Source: JANWHF01 sp036276235 (GTDB lineage: Bacteria; Planctomycetota; Phycisphaerae; Tepidisphaerales; Tepidisphaeraceae). Taken from it: DNA of 39,961 bases. This document shows positions 16,718 through 23,710 of the stretch, piece after piece. The stretch lies in NCBI GenBank assembly GCA_036276235.1, contig DATBDZ010000341.1, forward strand, positions 1 to 39,961, read 5' to 3'. The notes beneath the pieces were generated by a model that saw only the letters and a list, made by a program, of their open reading frames with translations, had not been told where the DNA came from and did no database searches. How positions within the stretch are numbered: position 1 is the first letter of the stretch; each line of letters starts with the position of its first letter. The position numbers were made by a program, and so were the translations under genes.

Positions 16718-17425
16718 ATGCCGCGTATTGAATACGCAAAAGCGGAGAGAAATGTGCGGCGAATTGTCCGCCGATCCTGTCGCTGGCTGCTGTTGGCGAT
16801 CGGTTGCGGTCTCGCATTGTTTTCTTTAGTTCGCGCGTGGCATTTTCGGGAGGAACTTTCGGCGTTTGACGCCTTGGCTTCCAATGTTCCGAAAAGTCCT
16901 CCCGGGCTAATCTACTCCGGGAACCCAAAGGAGGCTAACGCGCGCATTAAAGCTGGCGATTTCATCAGCGCGGCGATTCCCGACTCTGTCGCAGGGATGG
17001 CGGCAGCATATGCCCGCAACAGTGCGTGGGAACGACTTGCTCGTCTACTTAATCCGCGTTTTCAATACCATCCGGTCCTATTTCATGATCGACTCAGTCT
17101 TCATGATGGCCAACAAGTGCTTTTGGTCGTTACCTTGGATAGCTATGATGGCAAGGAGGCCGATCTCTCGGTCTTTCAAATCCGCTCCCCGTCACCGTGG
17201 AATGGATTATTGGTACAATCGTACACAAGCATTTGCATCCCAATGTCTGACCTATCGTGGATCAGGCCCGTAGCTGGGCCACTCAGGTGTTTTTCAGGTG
17301 CCTTGAATAACGACAGGCTCACTTTTTCATACGATGTCGGAGCACGTCGGAGGGAAGTGGAGGTCACGCTCGTGGATCGTTCAATCGGTCGGATTAGTGA
17401 CCGCGACCTTCCTATGCAAAAATGA
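16718..17425 (+). CDS. Hypothetical membrane-anchored protein
   Basis: I do not recognise this 235-residue protein. Residues 1-22 are basic (RNVRRIVRRSCR), and residues about 23-40 form one hydrophobic helix (WLLLAIGCGLALFSLVRA), so it is probably anchored in the inner membrane with a periplasmic C-terminal domain. That domain has alternating short hydrophobic strands, with a beta-rich end (RLTFSYDVGARRREVEVTLVDRS). A GAGGA site lies about seven bases before the ATG, and TATAGT at 16697-16702 may be a -10 box. It is alone, with SUKH upstream and gene-poor DNA downstream. Function unknown. Confidence 0.6.
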   Translation: MPRIEYAKAERNVRRIVRRSCRWLLLAIGCGLALFSLVRAWHFREELSAFDALASNVPKSPPGLIYSGNPKEANARIKAGDFISAAIPDSVAGMAAAYARNSAWERLARLLNPRFQYHPVLFHDRLSLHDGQQVLLVVTLDSYDGKEADLSVFQIRSPSPWNGLLVQSYTSICIPMSDLSWIRPVAGPLRCFSGALNNDRLTFSYDVGARRREVEVTLVDRSIGRISDRDLPMQK

Positions 17426-18219
17426 TTGTCCTCGCAAAGAGACATAAAAATTGGCCGGCGCTGAGCTCTGCGCCTTGGCGCCTTTGCGTGAGATTCTGTT
17501 GGGAGCGGCAGACCGTGAGGGAGCGCCATTATAAAAAAAACGTCGCGCGCCGGCGATGACCTGCGATCGCCTGCAACTCCTCGCCGCCGCGCGGGTTGTG
17601 TTCATTCCCATGCACTCCACTTTTGCGCGCGGCAAAAATCCTTGAATTTTTATTTTTTGATGACAGGAATTCCAAAAGTCGGCCACGCGCAAGTGATTGA
17701 TTTATAGGCACTTACATGATGCAAAATCGCCGACCCCCGGTGTGGATCTGTAAGCCTTTGCTGCATCACCCTTTATAGAGCAAAAAGCTTACAAAATGCT
17801 AGTAGTATAGAGGGACACACTTTTTCAAAACGATGAATGATTCGGTCGGGAATTTCGGGCGGTGGCTGTATGGTTCTTTGCTTGCATCGCGAGTTCGCGC
17901 ACTGCGGCGACTCCCGCGCCACTTGGCCCAAGTCGCGCCAGGAGTCGCGCAGAGTCGCGCGGCACCCGGCTGGCGAATCAAAAACAGTGGTCCGAGGAGT
18001 CGAGGGTGAACTTTTTGGCGCGCCGTCTGACGGGAATCCGGCCCCCTTCCGACCACGGCGATCATGGGCGCGGAGAGTTGCTAGCAGCCGTGCCCGGAAG
18101 GGCCGGACCGGTTGCGGTGGCCCGATGCAACATGAAATCGATGCAACGCAACCGAATGGTGCAAAATTTGATGCAAAACGTTGAACGAGGGGCAAAGAGG
18201 CAACATCCGTCTGCACGAT
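17426..18219. other. Gene-poor region
   Basis: About 790 bp without a convincing gene. The first 100 bp carry a word-repeat segment (cgcaaag near 17443 against ctttgcg near 17487). From about 17640 to 17830 the base composition turns clearly AT-rich compared with the surroundings. From 17860 to 18110 the frames code only for Arg/Ser/Pro-rich low-complexity stretches. The end holds a cluster of GATGCAA words (18124-18176). It may be a decayed gene or a former integration site; nothing firm can be assigned. Confidence 0.5.
18124..18176. repeat. Four GRTGCAA direct repeats
   Basis: GATGCAA occurs at 18124-18130, 18140-18146 and 18170-18176, and GGTGCAA at 18158-18164. The words are spaced 16, 18 and 12 bases apart. 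More copies of GATGCAA or TTGCATC lie near 17716 and around 30710-30750. It could be a protein-binding array, but no function is shown. Confidence 0.4.
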
Positions 18220-18432
18220 CTACGACCGGTGCTTCTCAAACTCATCGAGCTGCAGGTCGGCGTTCTGGGTCGTCTGCACAACTCCGCGTACAGCCCCGGC
18301 GGCGGGAGGTTCGGGCGGCTCATGATTGGCGGGCCGCACGACGACATCGACGGCTTGTCCTTCGGCAAGTTCGGGGATGAGAACTTCCACCAAACCGCCA
18401 CGCCGAACGATGCTTGTTTGCCGCCATTGCAT
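18220..18432 (-). CDS. Small antitoxin-like protein, orphan
   Basis: This 70-residue protein begins MQWRQTSIVRRGGLVEVLIP, continues ELAEGQAVDVVVRPA, and ends in an acidic amphipathic tail (LQLDEFEKHRS). The short N-terminal beta hairpin (VRRGGLVEV), the ELAEGQAVDVVVR strand and a disordered tail are the form of small antitoxins that precede PIN-type toxins in planctomycetes and cyanobacteria. This is recognition of pattern, not a named family match. ATG 18430-18432 has a purine-rich AAGAAA site and TATGAT 12 bases upstream. The three kilobases downstream on the same strand contain no toxin gene, so it is either an orphan or the relic of a pair. Longer in-frame starts run through a repeat and are unlikely. 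Confidence 0.45.
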   Translation of the reverse strand: MQWRQTSIVRRGGLVEVLIPELAEGQAVDVVVRPANHEPPEPPAAGAVRGVVQTTQNADLQLDEFEKHRS

Positions 18433-18510
18433 GTTTCTTGCGGGATCATACGTGCGGCGGGCGGGTTTCGTGAATGGCAATTCGGCTTGTTCGGGTGGGA
18501 ATTCGGAGAC

Positions 18511-18548
18511 CACGAAGGACACGAAGGGAGCACGAAGGACCACGAAGA
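18511..18548. repeat. Short tandem repeat of CACGAAGG words
   Basis: Four copies of cacgaag(g) begin at 18511, 18520, 18531 and 18541, spaced 9, 11 and 10 bases. Slippage-prone purine-rich word repeats of this kind also make up part of the insert within rarA, with a different word. Confidence 0.7.
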
Positions 18549-18594
18549 GCTGAAAGAAGCGATCGGGGGATTATTTGCGGGGGACCCGGTGGCC

Positions 18595-18888
18595 TTACCG
18601 TAAGTCTGAATTCCCGGGAGGTAGATCGGGCCGGTTCGATCGTCGTCGGGCCAGGTATTTGAGAAACGACATCAAACCGGCAAAGCGGTATTGCGGATCG
18701 ACATAATGCTCGATCACATAAAACGCGAAGTAGTAGAACCGTGAAAAGCACCAGATCGCCACGATGAGCAGGAAGGCGGTTCGAAGTGTTGGGCTGTCGA
18801 GTAGCAAGCCGGCGGCGGCGATGAAGCCGCCGATGAGGAACAGGATGCCTTTGAGGTAGATCAGCTTGGGGTTGGTCAGGTCGGGCAT
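18595..18888 (-). CDS. Small hypothetical membrane protein
   Basis: This 97-residue protein has two strong membrane helices, about residues 13-31 (YLKGILFLIGGFIAAAGLLL) and 35-57 (LRTAFLLIVAIWCFSRFYYF), followed by IEHYVDPQYRFAGLMSFLKY and a basic, Pro-rich tail. The IEHYVDPxYRFxGLxSF motif looks conserved, as in other small planctomycete membrane proteins, but I cannot name a family or function. The start is ATG 18886-18888 with no strong Shine-Dalgarno. It lies between an intergenic palindrome and the amidohydrolase gene on the same strand. Confidence 0.65.
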   Translation of the reverse strand: MPDLTNPKLIYLKGILFLIGGFIAAAGLLLDSPTLRTAFLLIVAIWCFSRFYYFAFYVIEHYVDPQYRFAGLMSFLKYLARRRSNRPDLPPGNSDLR

Positions 18889-18902
18889 TGGAGTTCAGCC
18901 TT

Positions 18903-18973
18903 GTAGGCGCGAATCTTGTGTTCGCCCTTCGCGGTCGCGAGTAATACAGTGCGAACACAAGGTTCACCCCTAC
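18903..18973. repeat. Inverted repeat, 23-bp arms
   Basis: The arms 18903-18925 and 18951-18973 match at about 19 of 23 bases, with an unbroken inner block (cttgtgttcgc against gcgaacacaag). The 25-base centre contains a smaller cgcg-rich inverted repeat. It lies between two minus-strand genes, downstream of the amidohydrolase. Confidence 0.7.
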
Positions 18974-19003
18974 GGGGACATGTGCAGGCGCGAATCATCC
19001 GAG

Positions 19004-19993
19004 TCACCCGAAGTCGTACAGCCGCGCTGGATTGTCGACGAGAATCTTTTTGCGTGTGGCTTCATCGGGGATCCAGTCCAGGAGCATGTCCGCCAGATCC
19101 GCGTCATTCGGCATCCACGGGGCGGTCGGGTGCGGCCAATCGGTGCCCCAGACGAGGCGGTCCGGGGCGGCTTCCACGATCCGAAGCGCGAACGGAGTGA
19201 CGTCCGGCGCCAGCGGCGATTTCTTTGACACATGATATGGGCCGGAGAGTTTCATCCAGACGTTGGGGCGGGCGAGCAGGCGGAGCAATGTTTTGAAATC
19301 GGGCGAATCCATGCCGGCGGCACAGTCGATCACGCCGAAGTGATCGATCACCAGGTTCACCGGCAACGCCGTGAACTTTTCCTCGACGGCGGCGATCGCG
19401 CCCACGGGCGCATAGAACTGGAGATGCCATCCGAGCGGCTTAATGAGCCGCGCCAGCCGCGGGGCATCGTCGATGCTCAGGCCGCGATTTTTCGAGGCGA
19501 GATTGATCCGGATGCCGCGGAAGCCGATCTGATGAAATTCCTCGATCTGCTTCTGCGTGACATCGGGCGCGGTGACGGCGACGCCGCGGAAATTAAATTT
19601 GCCGGACTTCATGGCGGCGATCATCGCCGCGTGATCGGTGCCATAAACGCTGGGCTGCACAAGCACGCCGCGCTGCACGCCGAGCGTTTTGTGGATTCGC
19701 ACATAATCATCCAGCGTCTGGTCCGGCGGGATGTACGCCGCATCCGGCAAGTAGGGGAACGTCGCCTGCGGCCCAAAGATATGCGCATGACAATCGCACG
19801 TGCCCGCCGGCAGCTTAATGCGCGGCGCGCGAATGTCCTTCATCGCCGGCGGAACGGTGGGCTTGCGCAGCTCCGGCTCCGCCGCACGGGCGGAAGTAGC
19901 CGCGATGGAAACGGCGGCGCAGGTTTTCAAAAAAGTTCTGCGAGACGGTGACGTATTGCATGTGGCGGAGGAATATCGACGCATGAACATCAT
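19004..19993 (-). CDS. Tat-exported amidohydrolase (PDC lactonase-like)
   Basis: This roughly 329-residue protein is of the amidohydrolase_2/TIM-barrel group that includes 2-pyrone-4,6-dicarboxylate lactonase (LigI). Key features are CDCHAHIFG (the HxH pair on strand 1), VIDHFG in the middle and VWGTDWPHPT near the end, whose Asp is the usual catalytic base. It carries a twin-arginine signal, SRRTFLKTCAAVSIAATSARA, so it should act in the periplasm. These enzymes hydrolyse lactones or decarboxylate aromatic acids; the substrate here is not known. The start is ambiguous, with ATG codons at 19993, 19990 and 19984 and a TTG at 20026, none with a good ribosome-binding site. An exported intradiol dioxygenase lies elsewhere in the window, which fits aromatic catabolism. 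Confidence 0.85.
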   Translation of the reverse strand: MMFMRRYSSATCNTSPSRRTFLKTCAAVSIAATSARAAEPELRKPTVPPAMKDIRAPRIKLPAGTCDCHAHIFGPQATFPYLPDAAYIPPDQTLDDYVRIHKTLGVQRGVLVQPSVYGTDHAAMIAAMKSGKFNFRGVAVTAPDVTQKQIEEFHQIGFRGIRINLASKNRGLSIDDAPRLARLIKPLGWHLQFYAPVGAIAAVEEKFTALPVNLVIDHFGVIDCAAGMDSPDFKTLLRLLARPNVWMKLSGPYHVSKKSPLAPDVTPFALRIVEAAPDRLVWGTDWPHPTAPWMPNDADLADMLLDWIPDEATRKKILVDNPARLYDFG

Positions 19994-20043
19994 GTTCGAG
20001 CGGGCGCAATTCTCTGTCAAACTCAAACGCGGCCCGCACGATG

Positions 20044-20088
20044 AAAAAGGGGACGCGCATCTTTTTTAAATATGTGCGTCCCCTTTTT
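20044..20088 (-). terminator. Intrinsic terminator after the small membrane gene
   Basis: The arms 20044-20060 and 20072-20088 pair over 17 bp with one mismatch around an AT-rich 11-base loop. Read on the minus strand the stem ends in TTTTT, and read on the plus strand it also ends in TTTTT, so it could terminate in both directions. It lies just past the stop of the 87-residue membrane protein gene and before the amidohydrolase gene. Confidence 0.75.
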
Positions 20089-20100
20089 GTCTCGTCGATC

Positions 20101-20364
20101 CTATAGCGCATAAAACCGCAAGGTGATTCCAACCGCCAGGGCCAGGGGCGGCATGATTCCCCACTGCCATTTGGAAAAGCCCATGAATCGGTTGTAGCGG
20201 CCCGTGGCACGGACGCCGACGAGAAAGAAGAGGGTGAAAATTGCGGCGGCAAGCAGCATATTTTTGCCGCAGCCGAGCGTGGCTTGCCCATGCTTGAGCC
20301 AGTCGCCGGCCATCGTCCCGAATATCAGATATGCCAATAGAAATGTCGCGCCGATTTTCGCCAT
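20101..20364 (-). CDS. Small hypothetical membrane protein
   Basis: This 87-residue protein has three hydrophobic segments: about 4-20 (IGATFLLAYLIFGTMAG), 35-53 (NMLLAAAIFTLFFLVGVRA) and 66-84 (WQWGIMPPLALAVGITLRF). I do not recognise a family. The start is well supported: AGGAGG lies five bases before the ATG at 20362-20364. It is monocistronic, with a strong hairpin terminator after its stop. Function unknown. Confidence 0.7.
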   Translation of the reverse strand: MAKIGATFLLAYLIFGTMAGDWLKHGQATLGCGKNMLLAAAIFTLFFLVGVRATGRYNRFMGFSKWQWGIMPPLALAVGITLRFYAL

Positions 20365-20448
20365 CTGGTCCTCCTCATCTTTACAATCGGCTGGAACGGA
20401 TGACCGGTTGATGGGTTACGGGCGCGCCGGATCAGTAATATCAGGAGT

Positions 20449-20478
20449 AAAAAAGAAGGCGGCCTTTGGGCCGCCTTC
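20449..20478 (-). terminator. Intrinsic terminator of the RND efflux operon
   Basis: A perfect GC-rich stem (20455-20464 with 20469-20478) is followed on the minus strand by a run of T at 20449-20454. It stands about 80 bp after the stop of the TolC-like gene, the last gene of the operon. Confidence 0.9.
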
Positions 20479-20558
20479 GAGCGTGCTAGATTCGTAGACA
20501 CCAGGCAGCGGCGTCCCCCTTTCGCACAGGTACACCCATCCCGCGAAAAATCGTGTGT

Positions 20559-22112
20559 TTATCGAGACGCTTGCGTTGTGGGCGCGATTGCTTCGCGCCC
20601 GGCGGCGATGATCGCGGGCTGCGGCGAGCGGATGGCGGGGATCTGCTGGTAGTTTTCCCAGCCGCCGCCCAGGGATTTGTAGAGGGCGATGTATTGCGTC
20701 GTCACCGTTTGCCGCGCGACGGCTTGTTGGTCCTGCAATTCGTAAAGCTGGCGCTGGGCATCGAGGACATTCAGGTAATCGGTGAAGCCGCCTTCGTAAC
20801 CTTGCGTCGCCAGTTGCACAGCGCGCTGGCTGGCGAGCACCGCCGCATCGAGACGGTCGAGACGATCGCGCTGGGCGGCATAGTTGCTGATGGCGTTGTC
20901 CACTTCCTCGACCGCCTCTAATACCGTGCGCTGGAAGTTATAGAGCAGCTCGCGCGTGCGAAGGTCTTGTCGCTCGATGATCGAGTCGAGCACGCCGAAG
21001 TCGAGCACCGGCCAATAGAGCGACGGACCCAGTGACCAGATCGACTTGTAGCTCACCGGCGTGCGGCCGAGCCCCTGGCCCTGCACGCCGAACGCGCCGA
21101 TGAGCGAGACGCGCGGGTAGAGATTGGAGATCGCGACGCCTAATCGCGCCGTCGAGGCGGCGAGATTACGCTCGGATTCAACGATGTCCGGCCGGCGGCG
21201 AAGCAGCTCGACCGGAAGGCCCGGCTGAACCTCCGCCGGCGGATCGGGCAGCGCGCCGAGCCCCTGCAATTCCGCGTCCAATTCCTGCGGCATGCGGCCC
21301 AGCAGCACGGCGATCCGTCGTTGCGACTGCGCAATCGCGGCTTGGAGCGGCGCGATCGTCGCCTGTACGGAAGCCAGTTGCCGGCGGGCCAACGCGACAT
21401 CCAGCTCGGCGGAAATTCCCTGCGCCAGGCGCGCCCCGGTGAGATCGACGCTCTGCTGCAAAATGGCAAGAGATTGCTGCGCGACTTCCAGACGCATGCG
21501 CAGCGAGCGTTGATCGACATAGGCGCGGGCGACCTCACTGATCAGCGAAATCAGGACTGCATTGCGCATCGCCGCGACCGCCTCGACATCGGCGCGAACG
21601 CCTTCCATTTCGTGGCGATAGCGTCCGAACAGATCGATCTCCCAGGTGGCATCAAACCCCGCGGCATGCGTGATCTCTTTGAGGCCGGAAGTATTTTCCG
21701 CGGCATGAAGCGGCCCATTGACGCGGCCGCGGACGGAGTCTGACCCTGTGCCGCGCGCCGCGCCGGCGCTGAAGTTGAGCTGCGGGAAGGCGCCACCGCC
21801 AACAATGTTTTCCTGCGTTCGCGCTTCCTGCAGGCGCGTGAGGGCGATGCGAAGATCGAGATTGTTGGCGATGGCGCGCTCGATGAGAGAGTTGAGTTCG
21901 GGATCGCCGAGGGATTTCCACCAGGTGGCGAGATCGACCTGTGGTTGGGTGGTTGACGATATCGATGGTCCTGTGGTTGGCATCGTCGTTGGGCCGGTGT
22001 CGAACGATGCGGGCATTGAGGTTTGTGGCGCGCGATAGTTGGGGCCGACCGTGCAGCCGGCGGCGGTGACGAGTGCGAGGCTTGTGAAGATTGCGAGTCG
22101 GTGCGAAGTCAT
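20559..22112 (-). CDS. RND efflux outer-membrane factor (TolC/NodT family lipoprotein)
   Basis: This 517-residue outer-membrane efflux factor of the NodT/OprM type has a signal peptide with lipobox (LALVTAAGC, about residues 12-20), so it is probably a lipoprotein. The first mature residues TVGPNYRAP are typical of the group. Two OEP repeats follow, recognisable by WWKSLGDPELNSLIERAIAN and RVSLIGAFGVQG, and LLRRRPDIVESERNLAAS is diagnostic. It forms the trimeric channel that takes substrates from the periplasmic adaptor across the outer membrane. It is the last gene of the operon and is separated from the adaptor gene by 241 bp of hairpins, unusually far for these operons. Confidence 0.93.
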   Translation of the reverse strand: MTSHRLAIFTSLALVTAAGCTVGPNYRAPQTSMPASFDTGPTTMPTTGPSISSTTQPQVDLATWWKSLGDPELNSLIERAIANNLDLRIALTRLQEARTQENIVGGGAFPQLNFSAGAARGTGSDSVRGRVNGPLHAAENTSGLKEITHAAGFDATWEIDLFGRYRHEMEGVRADVEAVAAMRNAVLISLISEVARAYVDQRSLRMRLEVAQQSLAILQQSVDLTGARLAQGISAELDVALARRQLASVQATIAPLQAAIAQSQRRIAVLLGRMPQELDAELQGLGALPDPPAEVQPGLPVELLRRRPDIVESERNLAASTARLGVAISNLYPRVSLIGAFGVQGQGLGRTPVSYKSIWSLGPSLYWPVLDFGVLDSIIERQDLRTRELLYNFQRTVLEAVEEVDNAISNYAAQRDRLDRLDAAVLASQRAVQLATQGYEGGFTDYLNVLDAQRQLYELQDQQAVARQTVTTQYIALYKSLGGGWENYQQIPAIRSPQPAIIAAGREAIAPTTQASR

Positions 22113-22353
22113 GAGCGTCTAAGGTTGTGGCATGGGCGTCTCGCCCATGTCTTGTTTCTACATGAAGGACGCTGCGCTCTTGCTGATGTCGGCCGAGTAC
22201 AGCCGACGCTTGTTGAGTACAGCAAGCCATGGGCAAGATGCCCATGCCATCTGGCCGATGCTTGTTGAGTACAACAAGCCATGGATTGGAAACCCATGCC
22301 ACGGTTTGCGGAGTACCGCAAGGCAATGGGCGAGCCGCCCATGCCACGTTTGT
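22113..22353. repeat. Alternating hairpin array inside the efflux operon
   Basis: The gap between the adaptor and TolC-like genes is almost entirely hairpins. Four have loop GAGTAC: stems 22188-22194/22201-22207, 22208-22214/22221-22227, 22260-22266/22273-22279 and 22305-22310/22317-22322, loops at 22195, 22215, 22267 and 22311. Between and beside them are four others with trinucleotide loops: 22131-22149 (TCT), 22228-22246 (AGA), 22280-22298 (GGA) and 22326-22342 (AGC), with the shared word catggg or atgggc. The two types alternate in the second half. mRNA read through here would be strongly folded. Confidence 0.85.
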
Positions 22354-23664
22354 CTAGCGCAACTTTTCTGACAGCGCTACATGCCGATCGCCAGATTGCG
22401 GGTTCGCGGGTTCGTCTTCACCGGTTGCCTGCACTTTGTCGCCGTCGTTGATCTGGTTGCTGATGTTGAGGGCGACCCTGTCGCCGGCGGCGATTCCGGA
22501 GGCGACTTCGACGAAGCTGCCCATGTCGCGGGCGATGGCGATGTCGTGGAAGTGGACTTTGCCATCCGCGTCAACGACCGCTACCTGCGGGCTGCCCGAG
22601 CGGAAGGTTAGTGCCGCCGCGGGAACTTGCACGGATGGATGCGCCACATTCGCCTTGAAATGCACAACCAGATACGTGCCGGGTTTGAGCGCCAGATCAG
22701 AGTTTTCGATATCGACTTCGACGCGCAATGTCTTGGCGATTGGATCGATCGCGTCGGCGGTGCGGGCGACTTTGCCGGCAAATTCGCGATTGCCATACTC
22801 GGCGACGGTTGCCACCGCGGGCATGCCGAGCGTAATTTGCGCGCTGGCGGATTGCGGCACATCGACGAAGACGCGGATCTTGTCGGCCTTGACGATGTCG
22901 TAGATGGCGGCGTTTCCGCTGGTGCTGCCTGCCGTCACCAGATCGCCGATGTCGATGTGCCGCGCTGTGATGATGCCGTCGTAGGGCGCGGTCACGTTTT
23001 TAAAGCCGGTGAAATCCTTGAGGCGATTGACCTCGGCGTTATCCAGCTCGACCTGGGCCCTGGCAGCGCCGAGACGCGCGATGGATGATTGATAGTCGGC
23101 GTTCTTCTCGTCGCGGCTTTGCAGCGGGACCACGCCTTTGGGTGCCGTGGAATACCGCTTGTTCTGCGCATCGGCGAAGGATTGATTAGACTCGGCGACC
23201 GCGATAAGCGATTTGTCGGCGGCTACCTTCGCCTCGGCGGCTTTGAGCTGATCATCCAGCTCCGGCGTTTGAAGCTGCGCGAGAACCTGGCCCTTGGCGA
23301 CTTTGTCGCCCATGTCGGCGTCCCACTTGCCGACGTATCCGCTGACGCGTGCGTAGATGGTGCTGGAATACCAGGCGCGGGCTTCGCCGGGCAGCTCGAG
23401 CTCGGAGACGTTTGAACCGTAACCCGCGCGAATGACATCGACAGGCGCGGCTTCCTCGGCGGCGTCGGCGGTCATTGTCGCCAGCGCTTCGGCGGCAACT
23501 TTGTTGCGATGATGCGCGTACCAGAACGCCGCGCAGAGCAGGAACGCCAGAACCAAAACGCCGATGCCCAGCCATCGGCCGGTGCCGCTGGAATATCGGG
23601 TGGGCACGTGGCTATGCTGCGCTTCTTCCATCGGTCGAATGGTATCAGAATCAGAAGCCTTCAT
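22354..23664 (-). CDS. RND efflux periplasmic adaptor (MFP)
   Basis: This membrane fusion protein of 436 residues has a soluble N-terminus, one membrane helix (GRWLGIGVLVLAFLLCAAFW), a lipoyl/barrel-sandwich region (VSGYVGKWDADMGDKVAKGQ, then VLAQLQTPELDD), a helical hairpin (about 95-180), a beta-barrel and a C-terminal membrane-proximal domain. It bridges the RND pump and the outer-membrane factor. The reading frame extends upstream into the permease gene; ATG 23664 (MKASDSD) gives a normal start 46 bp after the permease stop, and ATG 23631 (MEEAQ) is an alternative. Second gene of the operon. Confidence 0.88.
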   Translation of the reverse strand: MKASDSDTIRPMEEAQHSHVPTRYSSGTGRWLGIGVLVLAFLLCAAFWYAHHRNKVAAEALATMTADAAEEAAPVDVIRAGYGSNVSELELPGEARAWYSSTIYARVSGYVGKWDADMGDKVAKGQVLAQLQTPELDDQLKAAEAKVAADKSLIAVAESNQSFADAQNKRYSTAPKGVVPLQSRDEKNADYQSSIARLGAARAQVELDNAEVNRLKDFTGFKNVTAPYDGIITARHIDIGDLVTAGSTSGNAAIYDIVKADKIRVFVDVPQSASAQITLGMPAVATVAEYGNREFAGKVARTADAIDPIAKTLRVEVDIENSDLALKPGTYLVVHFKANVAHPSVQVPAAALTFRSGSPQVAVVDADGKVHFHDIAIARDMGSFVEVASGIAAGDRVALNISNQINDGDKVQATGEDEPANPQSGDRHVALSEKLR

Positions 23665-23710
23665 TGGCGCCGGCGCTGTGGGGTCCAGGGCGTCGCCGTT
23701 GCTGGAACGA

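Noticed and set aside
17773..18216. A 147-residue minus-strand gene in the gene-poor stretch
   Set aside because: Arg/Ser/Pro-rich, low complexity, no ribosome-binding site and no recognisable domain; the frame directly follows the antitoxin-like stop but does not resemble any toxin.
22113..22353. CRISPR array in the efflux operon gap
   Set aside because: Repeats are hairpins of varied sequence with no constant direct repeat and no uniform spacer length; no cas genes are present.
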